From: Clostridium ragsdalei P11
GTDB taxonomy: Bacteria > Bacillota > Clostridia > Clostridiales > Clostridiaceae
Direction: 5' to 3'
Length of the DNA: 64,000 nucleotides
NCBI RefSeq assembly: GCF_001675165.1
Contig: NZ_LROS01000022.1
Coordinates: forward strand, 62,001-126,000
Below the pieces are notes generated by a model that made no database searches, was not told the DNA's origin, and worked only from the letters and a program-made list of their open reading frames with translations. Shown in pieces: positions 56,942 to 64,000 of the stretch. Position numbers and translations under genes: made by a program. How positions within the stretch are numbered: the stretch's first letter is position 1; each line of letters begins with the position of its first letter.

Positions 56942-58114
56942 TTACTCTTCTTCAGTATTGCCTCCATTAGCAATAAGTTTTCTTGAAGCTGTTAATCTTT
57001 GAACAGTTCTAGGTCCTTCCTCTAACCACATTGCACGACAATCACGGTATAATCTTTCAACTGGACCATATTCGCATTCTTCAAAGTATCCAATTCCTCC
57101 AAATATCTCTAACATATAATCAGATACTAACTTAACAGTATTGATACTGTGAAGTTTACACATAGCTGCTTTCATCTCAATTTCCTTACCAGCTTCATAA
57201 TCTTTTGCAAAATCGTAAACCATTAATCTAAGTGCATGTATTTCAGTTCCCATATCAGCAATTGTCTGTTGAATTGCTTGTCTCTTAACAAGTGGTTTTC
57301 CAAATGTTACTCTGTCTTTTGCTCTCTTAATTGTCATCTCTAACATTCTCTGAGACATACCAAGATTACTTACTGCAATATGAGCTCTAGATACGGATAA
57401 AGAATGCATTGCAATCTTAAGACCTTCGCCTTCTTTACCAAGTAAGTATTTCTTGTCAAGTTTCATGTTAGTGAATTTTAATCCTGCATGTCCAGCTCCA
57501 CGGCATCCCATCATATGAGGCATTGGAACGATTTCATAACCAGGTGTATTAACTGGTACGAAGAATGCAGATAATCTCTTATCCTTTGGAGCATCTGGGT
57601 CAGTTACAGCGATTACATATGCAAACTCACAACAGTCAGTATGTGAAATTAATGTTTTTTCGCCATTCATGATGTAGTAGTCACCATCTTTTACAGCTCT
57701 TGTATGTAAATCTGCTCCTGTACCACCTGTTTCTTCAGTTAATGCAAAGCATGTGAAGATTGTTTTATCTTGAAATTTGTCCATATATTCATCTTTTAAT
57801 TCTTTACTTCCAAAGTCATCAAGAATTCTCCAGTTTAAATCCATTGCATAATGAAGATGCATACGCATTCCACCTGGTCCTCTACTGAACTCTTCTTGTA
57901 CCTGTAAAATTTGTGTCTCACTTAATCCCCATCCACCATATTGTTCTGGCAATGCACATCTGTATAAATTGTTTTCAATTGATAGATCAAAAAACTTTTG
58001 AGGAAATTTATTAGTAACCTCAACTTCTTTTTGTATCTCTTCAAAAGGTCCTTCAGCTAAAGCTCTAATTTGTTTCAGATAATCCTGAAATTCTTTTTCA
58101 TTTAATTTTGACAT
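56942..58114 (-). CDS. Acyl-CoA dehydrogenase, second type
   Basis: A 390-aa acyl-CoA dehydrogenase distinct from the one at 54467. It has FALTEETGGTGADLHTRAV instead of the usual TEPNAGSD motif, HMMGCRGAGHAGLKF, and the catalytic Glu position as WLEEGPRTVQRL. The N-terminal GGWGLSETQILQVQEEFSRGPGG also differs from butyryl-CoA dehydrogenases. GGGGG precedes the ATG. First gene of the operon. It may handle the CoA ester of the imported acid itself (oxidation or reduction), with the second enzyme taking another step. Confidence 0.88.
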   Translation of the reverse strand: MSKLNEKEFQDYLKQIRALAEGPFEEIQKEVEVTNKFPQKFFDLSIENNLYRCALPEQYGGWGLSETQILQVQEEFSRGPGGMRMHLHYAMDLNWRILDDFGSKELKDEYMDKFQDKTIFTCFALTEETGGTGADLHTRAVKDGDYYIMNGEKTLISHTDCCEFAYVIAVTDPDAPKDKRLSAFFVPVNTPGYEIVPMPHMMGCRGAGHAGLKFTNMKLDKKYLLGKEGEGLKIAMHSLSVSRAHIAVSNLGMSQRMLEMTIKRAKDRVTFGKPLVKRQAIQQTIADMGTEIHALRLMVYDFAKDYEAGKEIEMKAAMCKLHSINTVKLVSDYMLEIFGGIGYFEECEYGPVERLYRDCRAMWLEEGPRTVQRLTASRKLIANGGNTEEE

Positions 58115-58157
58115 TTTATTTCCCCCTTGTGTATTTTATAACAATCTTTATGCTTTT

Positions 58158-58187
58158 ATTATACTTATATCTAAAATATATTACCAA
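58158..58187 (-). promoter_or_regulatory. Promoter candidate of the CoA-ester operon
   Basis: Minus strand: -35 TTGGTA (58182-58187), 18-bp spacer, -10 TATAAT (58158-58163), about 37 nt of leader before the first gene. The sequence ATTGGT occurs twice just upstream (near 58185 and 58197), within ATTGGTGGTAACTATTGG, a possible regulator site. The rest of the gap 58188-58400 has no feature I can support. Confidence 0.55.
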
Positions 58188-58400
58188 TAGTTACCACCAA
58201 TGTTATTGTTATCTTTTATAGTTATTGCCTATACATAATACAGCAATTCCACGGATAAAATTTAAGGAAATTGTCTTATACAAAGGGTTGAGGTACAATA
58301 ATAAGAATTTGAATGAAATGCTTTACCAAAATATTTGCCTAGAAATTTAAAATTTTTTGAAAATAAGATGTTTTCAATTTTTATGTATAAAAAAGTAGAA

Positions 58401-58438
58401 AGCTATTGTTAATAAAAAGATTTTTATTAACAATAGCT
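58401..58438 (-). terminator. Perfect 18-bp hairpin after manA
   Basis: AGCTATTGTTAATAAAAA and its exact complement, separated by GA, 13 bp beyond the manA stop. T-rich sequence follows on the minus strand (TTTCTACTTTTTT). Confidence 0.8.
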
Positions 58439-58450
58439 TAATGAAAATTT

Positions 58451-59434
58451 TTAAAATTTTCTTATTTCATCTAATATACTATTTTCTACTTTATTACAAT
58501 CTGGAACATAGCTTTTAAGCAATTTCATGTTACCTTTCAAGCTATATTCTCCAAGAGAAGCTGGAACAAGCACGCTGTCTCCTTTAAATATATTTTCAAA
58601 ACCGCCGTTGTAAACTATCTTGCCCTTACCATCAACACAGGTAAATATATAAAACCTTTCTCTATCACTTTTTTCTACTGCTTCAATTTGAATATCATAT
58701 AACTCCAGAGAAATTTCTCTTGATAAACAAAGATAGGTTTTTTTATAGCCATCCTTTTTTATACTAATACCTCTACTCTTATTTCCCTTTAATTTTAGAT
58801 TTACTACGTCTAAGGCTTTATTAATATGTAACTCCCTTCCCCTTCCATAATCATATACTCTGTAAGTTATATCACTATTTTGTTGAATTTCTGCCAATAT
58901 AACTCCTTCACATATGGCATGTACAAGACCGCTTTTTATAAAATACACATCACCTTTTTTAACAGGAATTCTGTTCATATACTTTTCCAAGTTTTCATTG
59001 TTTATAGCCTTTTTAAATTCGTCTATGCTGCATCCATCTTTAGTCCCAACTATCAAACTTGCCCCCTCAAATGCTTCAATAACATACCATACCTCTGTCT
59101 TTCCTGAATCATTTTCTACTTTTTTCGCATAGATATCGTCTGGATGAACTTGTATTGAAAGTTTTTTCCTGGCATTTATTAGCTTTACAAGAAGAGGAAA
59201 TCTATTACCTTTAATTTTTGTTCCCAATAGCTTATCTCCTTGAATCTTAATAAGATCATCAAATCTAATTCCTTTAAATTTTCCATTCTCTACTATACCC
59301 ATACCATTTTTATGGCAGGCTATATCCCAGCTTTCTCCTATCTTTCCTTCTGGAAGGTTACTCCTAAAAAGTTCTAAATCTCTGCCTCCCCAAATTTTAT
59401 CATAGTATAAGTTTTTAAATTTTATTGGATACAC
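58451..59434 (-). CDS. manA: Mannose-6-phosphate isomerase, class I
   Basis: A 327-aa cupin-type zinc enzyme. KNLYYDKIWGG at the N-terminus, LLVKLINARKKLSIQVHPDD (zinc His), the Glu of SGKTEVWYVI, and KKGDVYFIKSGLVHAICEGVILAEIQQNSDITYRVYDYGR (active-site region) are clear. It interconverts mannose-6-P and fructose-6-P. The frame extends upstream, but GTG at 59434 lies nine bases after AAGGAG and gives the usual clostridial start (YPIKFKNLYYDK). The ATG at 59443 touches the ribosome site. Confidence 0.93.
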   Translation of the reverse strand: MYPIKFKNLYYDKIWGGRDLELFRSNLPEGKIGESWDIACHKNGMGIVENGKFKGIRFDDLIKIQGDKLLGTKIKGNRFPLLVKLINARKKLSIQVHPDDIYAKKVENDSGKTEVWYVIEAFEGASLIVGTKDGCSIDEFKKAINNENLEKYMNRIPVKKGDVYFIKSGLVHAICEGVILAEIQQNSDITYRVYDYGRGRELHINKALDVVNLKLKGNKSRGISIKKDGYKKTYLCLSREISLELYDIQIEAVEKSDRERFYIFTCVDGKGKIVYNGGFENIFKGDSVLVPASLGEYSLKGNMKLLKSYVPDCNKVENSILDEIRKF

Positions 59435-59599
59435 ACCAAACATCTCCTTATATTCCAAACTTATACTTATATTATAAGTCAATCTTAGATAAAATTTACA
59501 TAAATATAAAAAGATTAATATTTAAGTAGCAAATTACTTTTTTACAATATCATAGTTCAATATATCAGTATATTGCATTAAAGTAACTTATTTATCCGA

Positions 59600-59765
59600 T
59601 GACTATCTGCTCTAATACTCCCGCTTCTCCAAGTGTACGTTGCGAGCAGCTACGTCCCTGGATAACGATTTTCCCTAAAGGATAACGCCTTCTAAGTGCT
59701 GAAGCACTAAGAAGCCTGTTAATAAGCATCAGGTGGAGTCAAAACTCCATCTGATGCCAAGAACT
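59600..59765. other. Cluster of strong hairpins, possible IS200/IS605-type end remnant
   Basis: In the 405-bp gap between manA and the 59840 gene. GCATCAGGTGGAGT / ACTCCATCTGATGC (59726-59757, loop CAAA) and CTTCTAAGTGC / GCACTAAGAAG (near 59689-59715, one mismatch) are followed and preceded by more GC-rich sequence, including a direct repeat GGATAACG. Sub-terminal hairpins and this composition recall the right end and guide-RNA region of TnpB-type elements, but no transposase gene is present. Confidence 0.35.
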
Positions 59766-59839
59766 CTGTTTATCCTAATTCACTTTTTATAACTTTTATC
59801 ATAAAATACTACTATAATTTATATTTTGGAGAGTTGAAA

Positions 59840-60361
59840 ATGAAACATTATATGTGTCCCTTTACTCGCTGTGGTATGAACTTCTCTAACAATATTTCTC
59901 AAGTAGACTTGAATTTAGATGAATACACTTATCCAGACAACTTCAATTCTGCACTAAAGTTAATAAAAGAAGCTATCTCTGGAGAAAGAGAAGATGAACT
60001 TTTTTACAACTATTTAATAAAAAATGCTCCCGAAAATGAATCTAAAAAAATTATATCTGGTATCAGGGATAATGAAAAAAAGCATAACAAAATGTTTAGA
60101 TTTATTTACTATGAACTAACGGGAAATATGATTCCTTCTCCTGAAAATGTAGAGTTTAATACTCCTGATTCTTTTTGCAGTGGCATTAAACGTGCCTTAA
60201 ATGGAGAACTAAATGCAGTTGTAAAATATAGAAAAATATTGTTTGCACTTAATAACAGAAAACACATAAACATGCTTATTGAAATAATAACAGATGAATT
60301 AAGACATGCTAGTCTATATAACTTTATATATACATCAAACTGTTCTAAGGAACAATTCTAG
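59840..60361 (+). CDS. Ferritin-like four-helix protein
   Basis: A 173-aa protein (ATG at 59840 after GGAGAG; the TTG at 59834 is too close). After a short Cys-containing start (MCPFTRCGMNF), it has two helical repeats with ferritin-like residues: EAISGEREDELFYNYL, RDNEKKHNKMFRFIYYEL, and then ALNGELNAVVKYRKIL, IITDELRHASLYNFIY. The E, ExxH-like pattern (DNEKKH and DELRH) suggests a diiron or degenerate rubrerythrin-type fold. The function is unknown; similar proteins may be spore- or stress-associated. Confidence 0.6.
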   Translation: MKHYMCPFTRCGMNFSNNISQVDLNLDEYTYPDNFNSALKLIKEAISGEREDELFYNYLIKNAPENESKKIISGIRDNEKKHNKMFRFIYYELTGNMIPSPENVEFNTPDSFCSGIKRALNGELNAVVKYRKILFALNNRKHINMLIEIITDELRHASLYNFIYTSNCSKEQF

Positions 60362-60462
60362 CTTAACTACTATGTATATGTAAAGTTTTTTCATTGATTT
60401 GTAACTATATAACTCACAATAACATACTATTTAATTAAGAGTAAAAAATAGGAGTTGTGTAC

Positions 60463-60879
60463 ATGTACGATTATGATTACTTCAGATTTGATGATGACGC
60501 TAGAGAAGATGATGAGCCAGAAGAACTAGATTATCTTGATGATGATTTTGTATGTCCTTACCTACAATTTTCCTCAAACCATACCCCTATGTGTATGAGC
60601 AGACAGCGAGATAACTTTCCACCAGGGCCTCCTCCAGCCAATGTTCCTCAAGCACCTCAAAACTTAGCACCTGGTTCAAGTACAAAATTTGTAGATCCAG
60701 GTTCTATAAGACGATGCTTATTTAAATTCGTTTATATTTGGCCAAATAGAGGCAATGGATTCTGGGCATGGTTAACTCATGTAGGAAGAAGATCTATTTC
60801 AGGTTATAGATGGCATAGAAATAGATGGGTTTATTTTGGAATGGATTTACGTCAAATAAGAAGTTTTATGTGCCGTTAA
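60463..60879 (+). CDS. Hypothetical: acidic N-terminus, Pro-rich middle, Trp/Arg-rich C-terminus
   Basis: A 138-aa protein. The first 30 residues are Asp/Glu/Tyr-rich, residues 45-75 are Pro-rich (PPGPPPANVPQAPQ), and the C-terminal 55 residues are basic and aromatic (RRCLFKFVYIWPNRGNGFWAWL, then GYRWHRNRWVYFGMDLR). ATG at 60463 has AGGAG eight bases upstream; the GTG at 60457 is too near. No signal peptide or membrane segment. Unrecognised; the composition would suit a coat or surface protein, a guess only. Confidence 0.6.
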   Translation: MYDYDYFRFDDDAREDDEPEELDYLDDDFVCPYLQFSSNHTPMCMSRQRDNFPPGPPPANVPQAPQNLAPGSSTKFVDPGSIRRCLFKFVYIWPNRGNGFWAWLTHVGRRSISGYRWHRNRWVYFGMDLRQIRSFMCR

Positions 60880-60916
60880 CATTGATCCTAAAAATATAAC
60901 TGACATAGTTACCAAT

Positions 60917-60982
60917 TAAAAAATAAGCTTATACTCAGGATATTTCTACGTATAAGTTTATTTTTAAGTTTAGAAATTCTAT
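60917..60982. repeat. Minimal member of the intergenic hairpin family
   Basis: AAAATAAGCTTATACTCAGG pairs with ACGTATAAGTTTATTTTT across a short middle, followed by the family end sequence TTTAGAAATTCTATA. Internal arms and core are missing, as in the 15-kb copy. Confidence 0.7.
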
Positions 60983-61401
60983 ATCATAAGAAATTTTTTA
61001 AACATTATGTGAAATAGTATTAGGAATATGAGAAAAAACGCTAATATCCTATGATCTACAAGCCATTTTCCCTTCATATTCCTACTTTTAAGTCCATATA
61101 CTCCTAAACATGCTGTCGCAACCATAACTACAGCTGCAGCAAGCCCCGGTATGGAAATGCCCTTATATTTATACATAATATAACCATGGCACACTACAGC
61201 TATAACTCCTATAATTCCAACCAACTTGTGATATTTTATAATGCATTTCATAAAAGCTTTATATATATGCGCATACTGTTTTTTATCCTTTGGTAACTTC
61301 TTTATATATTTCCTATTTATATACTTTATAAAGAAATTAAGGAGTAATATAAAATACGCCCAAAATCCAACCCATCCCAAGAATTTTCCAAGTTCCTTCA
61401 T
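60979..61401 (-). CDS. Four-helix membrane protein with paired histidines (cytochrome b-like)
   Basis: A 140-aa protein with four hydrophobic segments. His58 and His72 lie in one helix (YHKLVGIIGVIAVVCH) and His117 and His131 in another (DHRILAFFLIFLILFH), each pair 14 residues apart. This is the spacing by which a four-helix bundle holds two stacked b haems. GGGAGGG precedes the ATG. No flavin or iron-sulfur partner is adjacent. Haem binding is inferred from spacing alone; alternatives are an unrelated small membrane protein. Confidence 0.6.
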   Translation of the reverse strand: MKELGKFLGWVGFWAYFILLLNFFIKYINRKYIKKLPKDKKQYAHIYKAFMKCIIKYHKLVGIIGVIAVVCHGYIMYKYKGISIPGLAAAVVMVATACLGVYGLKSRNMKGKWLVDHRILAFFLIFLILFHIMFKKFLMI

Positions 61402-61494
61402 AATCTTACCCTCCCATTTTCTTTCAAATGCCTAAATAACTTAGTATGTCATTTATGTTAATTTCATATAATATATATTAGAGGTGTGAATAAA

Positions 61495-61728
61495 ATGTCT
61501 TGTTTAAACACAATGTCCCCTACACAGCTTGCAGTACTTAGTACTTTTATAGCCATTGTTATAACTAAGGATAAAAGTGCAGATGAAATAAATGTTCTTG
61601 GAAACGTAATTGCATCAACTGGAGCTACTGTACTTTCTATCGCAGCTCAGATGCAGTACCTCGAGTCAATTCAGAGTAAAAAAGATCAAATTCATGACTT
61701 AAAAAAGCAGCTTAATGACCTAAAATAG
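61495..61728 (+). CDS. Small clostridial protein with C-terminal coiled coil
   Basis: A 77-aa protein. A hydrophobic central part (SPTQLAVLSTFIAIVITKDKSADEINVLGNVIASTGATVLSIAAQMQ) precedes a charged helix (ESIQSKKDQIHDLKKQLNDLK). ATG at 61495 is preferred over the in-frame GTG at 61486, with AGAGGTG upstream. It resembles short conserved clostridial proteins with a CPTQLA/SPTQLA start, of unknown function. Confidence 0.65.
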   Translation: MSCLNTMSPTQLAVLSTFIAIVITKDKSADEINVLGNVIASTGATVLSIAAQMQYLESIQSKKDQIHDLKKQLNDLK

Positions 61729-61760
61729 ATATATCAAGACATAATTTAACTCAGCTTTTT

Positions 61761-61969
61761 TAATTAATAGTTAATGTGGATTTTTTTCCGTTACACTACA
61801 AAAAATCTTTGATTAAGCTTTTTACCACTCGTTTTGCTAAAGCAAAACATTACTAAGCACTGACTTATATAAATTTAAAGATTTTTTGCGAAAGCTAAAA
61901 ATCATCCTTCACTATTAATTCTTCATTATTAATTCTTCATTATTAATTCTTAACTCACAAAGTTTTTAA
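61761..61969. repeat. Intergenic repeat, copy B of the second family
   Basis: About 208 bp matching 37321-37526 with few changes, same orientation. The 3' part has the short direct repeat ATTAATTCTTCATT in two or three copies. It fills most of the 300-bp gap between the small protein gene and kdpE. Confidence 0.9.
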
Positions 61970-62028
61970 TATGCAAAATTTAATTTATTAATTTTAGCAA
62001 TCAAATTCAATTTTAGCATACTCTTATA

Positions 62029-62727
62029 CTACTCATCTGCTAATCTATAGCCTACTCCAACCTCTGTATATATATACTCAGGCTGTGCAGGATCTTTTTC
62101 TATCTTTCGTCTCAAATTTGCCATGAACACCCTTAATGATTTAGTCTCACTTCCCAAGGATGAACCCCATATTTCACGAATAATAAAATTATGAGTAAGC
62201 ACTTTTCCTGAATACTTACATAAAAGTGCCATTATCTTATACTCTATAGGAGTTAAATGTATCTCTTTACCTTCTACAGTTACACGTCTTTTATCGAAAT
62301 CTATAAATAGCTTTTTTACCTTAAAATTATTCAATATCTCATGTTGATCCTTGTTTACAATAAGATGCCTTAAAGACACACGAATTCTAGCAAGCAATTC
62401 ACTTATACTAAAAGGTTTAGTTAAATAATCATCTGCCCCCTTATCAAGTGCTTCAACTTTCTGTCTTTCATTTCCTCTTGCAGATACAACTATAATCGGA
62501 ATGTTAGACCATCCTCTTACTTTTTCTATAACTTCAATTCCATCAATATCTGGAAGACCCAAATCTAATATTATAAGATCAGGATTGTGTGACATTACAA
62601 GAGAAATACCCTCATTTCCCTTATCTGTTTCAATATATTTATATCCCTGGGAAGATAAAGCTGCTGTAATAAAATTTCTTATTGGTCTGTCATCTTCAAT
62701 TACAAGAATATAAGGCTTACTATCCAT
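62029..62727 (-). CDS. kdpE: Response regulator KdpE
   Basis: A 232-aa OmpR-type regulator. The receiver has IEDDRPIRNFI, the phosphorylated Asp in LIILDLGLPDIDG, VVSARGNERQKVEALDKGADDYLTKPF, and the C-terminal winged helix has HLTPIEYKIMALLCKYSGKVLTHNFIIREIWG. The receiver wording matches KdpE. ATG at 62727 is seven bases after GGAGG. It is directly after kdpD, so the pair likely controls a Kdp K+ ATPase whose genes should lie beyond the window. Confidence 0.93.
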   Translation of the reverse strand: MDSKPYILVIEDDRPIRNFITAALSSQGYKYIETDKGNEGISLVMSHNPDLIILDLGLPDIDGIEVIEKVRGWSNIPIIVVSARGNERQKVEALDKGADDYLTKPFSISELLARIRVSLRHLIVNKDQHEILNNFKVKKLFIDFDKRRVTVEGKEIHLTPIEYKIMALLCKYSGKVLTHNFIIREIWGSSLGSETKSLRVFMANLRRKIEKDPAQPEYIYTEVGVGYRLADE

Positions 62728-62739
62728 CACTCTTCCTCC

Positions 62740-64000
62740 TTACATTAACTCATTACTATTACTTTCCCCTTTAGGGATGTTAAACCTAAAAATAGCCCCT
62801 CCTTCTTTTTTGTTTTCCGCTTCAATTGTACCACAATGGGCTTCAACTATGGATTTACAAATGGTAAGTCCAAGTCCCACACCACGTCTTGAATCTGCTA
62901 TACTGCTGCCATTGGTAAAAAACCTATCAAATATATGGGGCAATATTTTATCTGATATTCCTATTCCATCATCTATGACTTCAAAAAATACATCGTCTAC
63001 ACTTTCATAAACTTTTATTTGTATAAACGATTGTTTCTTAGAAAATTTTGCAGCATTCTGAATTAAATTTATAAGTACTTGCTCAATTAAATTTCCATCC
63101 ATAGGAACCATTATAAGTTTCTTTGGAACTTCTACCTTTATTTTATGGTCTTTAAAATATTTAGAGCTTCTCTGAACTGCCTCTGATACTACTTCCTCCA
63201 CCAGTTCTAGATTTTTATTGATTTTCATATTTCCCTCATCAAATTTAGTCATACTAAGGAGATTCTCTACAAGACTTATAAGCCATTCTGTATCGTCATA
63301 AATCCCATTTAGCAAGTCTTCCTTAGTCTTTTCTGGTATAAATTTACCGTTTTCTATAATAGTACTTACTGCTCCCTTAATTCCTGCAAGGGGACTTCTT
63401 AAATCATGAGAAATAGATCTTAAAAGATTGCTTCTAAGCCTTTCACGTTCAATTTCCACTTTGGATTTTTCCTGCTGTCCTACAAGTATTTCTCTGTCAA
63501 GTGCAATAGCCATTTGGCCCGTTACAGTTTCTACAATAAATTTCTGATCATGGCTTAAAAAATCTTTTTCACAGGAAACTCCAATAACTCCTAATATCTT
63601 ATTTTGCACTTTTATTGGAATGTAGTATCCCCTTGCCCTATAAAATGTATCTGTACCAGAACCAGCTTCCTTGCCTTTCAAAAAACTCCAGTAAGCTACA
63701 GCAGCCTCATCTTTATTCAAAATTGAATCATCTTTTTTTAATTCATCCAAATAATATACAAAAGGAGTTGAAAGCTTGTTATCTATAGATAGGTAACATA
63801 CCACAGTCCTGTCCACAAGTCTTGATAGATATTTTATAGCTATGGAAATTACATCAGAATTTCCAACTGCACTTAAAAGTTTACTTGTCACCCTATACAA
63901 TGTCTGTGTTCTTTTTTCCCTAGTATAGGACTCATCCGCATCCCGCTGGATCCTATTTGTCAAATTTCCTATTACAAATGCCTCAATAAGTATCATTATA
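62740..64000 (-). CDS. kdpD: Sensor histidine kinase KdpD, C-terminal part (5' end outside window)
   Basis: At least 420 aa remain open to the window edge. The segment FVIGNLTNRIQRDADESYTREKRTQTLYRVTSKLL is the KdpD stretch just after the four membrane helices. It is followed by a GAF domain (about residues 45-180), the H-box LLRSISHDLRSPLAGIKGAVSTI, the N-box NLIQNAAKF, and ATP-binding DDGIGI and GVGLGLTICKSIVEAH. It is missing the N-terminal Kdp and Usp domains, presumably encoded beyond 64000. It phosphorylates KdpE. Confidence 0.92.
   Translation of the reverse strand, partial: IMILIEAFVIGNLTNRIQRDADESYTREKRTQTLYRVTSKLLSAVGNSDVISIAIKYLSRLVDRTVVCYLSIDNKLSTPFVYYLDELKKDDSILNKDEAAVAYWSFLKGKEAGSGTDTFYRARGYYIPIKVQNKILGVIGVSCEKDFLSHDQKFIVETVTGQMAIALDREILVGQQEKSKVEIERERLRSNLLRSISHDLRSPLAGIKGAVSTIIENGKFIPEKTKEDLLNGIYDDTEWLISLVENLLSMTKFDEGNMKINKNLELVEEVVSEAVQRSSKYFKDHKIKVEVPKKLIMVPMDGNLIEQVLINLIQNAAKFSKKQSFIQIKVYESVDDVFFEVIDDGIGISDKILPHIFDRFFTNGSSIADSRRGVGLGLTICKSIVEAHCGTIEAENKKEGGAIFRFNIPKGESNSNELM

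Noticed and set aside
46667-59604. Shared 15-mer TTTATCCGATGACTA at 46667 and near 59590
   Set aside because: In 64 kb of AT-rich DNA, a few chance 15-base matches between unrelated sites are expected. The flanks do not match, so no repeat is called.

Overview
The window is AT-rich, low-GC Gram-positive DNA from an anaerobic, endospore-forming Clostridium-type organism. Supporting signs are the gerA/gerC/gerB germinant receptor operon, the sporulation amidase cwlD, three CgeB-like spore-surface glycosyltransferases, sigma-54 (rpoN) beside a CggR-controlled glycolytic operon, a reverse rubrerythrin, a cysteine T-box, and strong AGGAGG-type ribosome sites with frequent TTG/GTG starts. The Fe-type dehydrogenase at 875 closely resembles Clostridium kluyveri 4-hydroxybutyrate dehydrogenase from memory, so I lean to the C. 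kluyveri / C. ljungdahlii / C. carboxidivorans part of the genus. That placement is inference.

Layout. 1-5.2 kb: 3' part of an acetolactate-synthase-like TPP enzyme, a 4-hydroxybutyrate-type dehydrogenase, a LysR regulator, and an opposing amino-acid permease/SDR pair. 5.4-9.4 kb: germinant receptor operon. 9.4-12.1 kb: MarR regulator with two matched operators, a GNAT acetyltransferase, an OB-HD (YhaM-like) protein and two small proteins, one only 41 aa. 12.3-24.2 kb (minus strand): smpB, rnr, secG, then eno, gpmI, tpiA, pgk, gapA and cggR read from cggR towards eno, then rpoN. 24.4-27.2 kb: degV, trmL and cwlD, with an 830-bp gap filled by large hairpin repeats. 27.4-33 kb: probable spore-surface polysaccharide genes (three CgeB paralogues, a NodB deacetylase, a beta-rich small protein, a lysozyme-like protein). 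33-39 kb: transporters (EamA, NhaA), tRNA-Leu(CAG), a structured RNA candidate, a VanW protein and cinA. 39.4-45 kb (minus): nth, plsC, queG, and T-box-cysK-cysE, yihY. 45.3-47.2 kb: secreted Ig-like/cysteine-hydrolase protein and reverse rubrerythrin. 47.5-58.1 kb: a LysR/MFS/CoA-ligase/CoA-transferase/two acyl-CoA dehydrogenases/EtfAB cluster. 58.4-64 kb: manA, several small clostridial proteins, kdpE and the 3' part of kdpD.

The most interesting metabolic unit is the 47.5-58.1 kb cluster. It has everything needed to import a carboxylate, activate it to a CoA thioester, recycle the CoA by a class III transferase, reduce (or oxidise) an enoyl/acyl-CoA with an Etf pair, and release acyl groups by a hotdog thioesterase. 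It is organised like carnitine or caffeate respiration operons but lacks a CaiD-type hydratase. It also has a second acyl-CoA dehydrogenase and ends with a desulfoferrodoxin-like protein that has lost the superoxide reductase ligands. The substrate is unknown.

The most striking non-coding signal is a dispersed family of intergenic hairpins, at about eight sites, up to about 270 bp long. Their arms diverge but remain complementary, and the loop carries the near-invariant core TGAGGTACGAG. A second, unrelated intergenic repeat family occurs at 37.3, 61.8 and (diverged) 42.5 kb.
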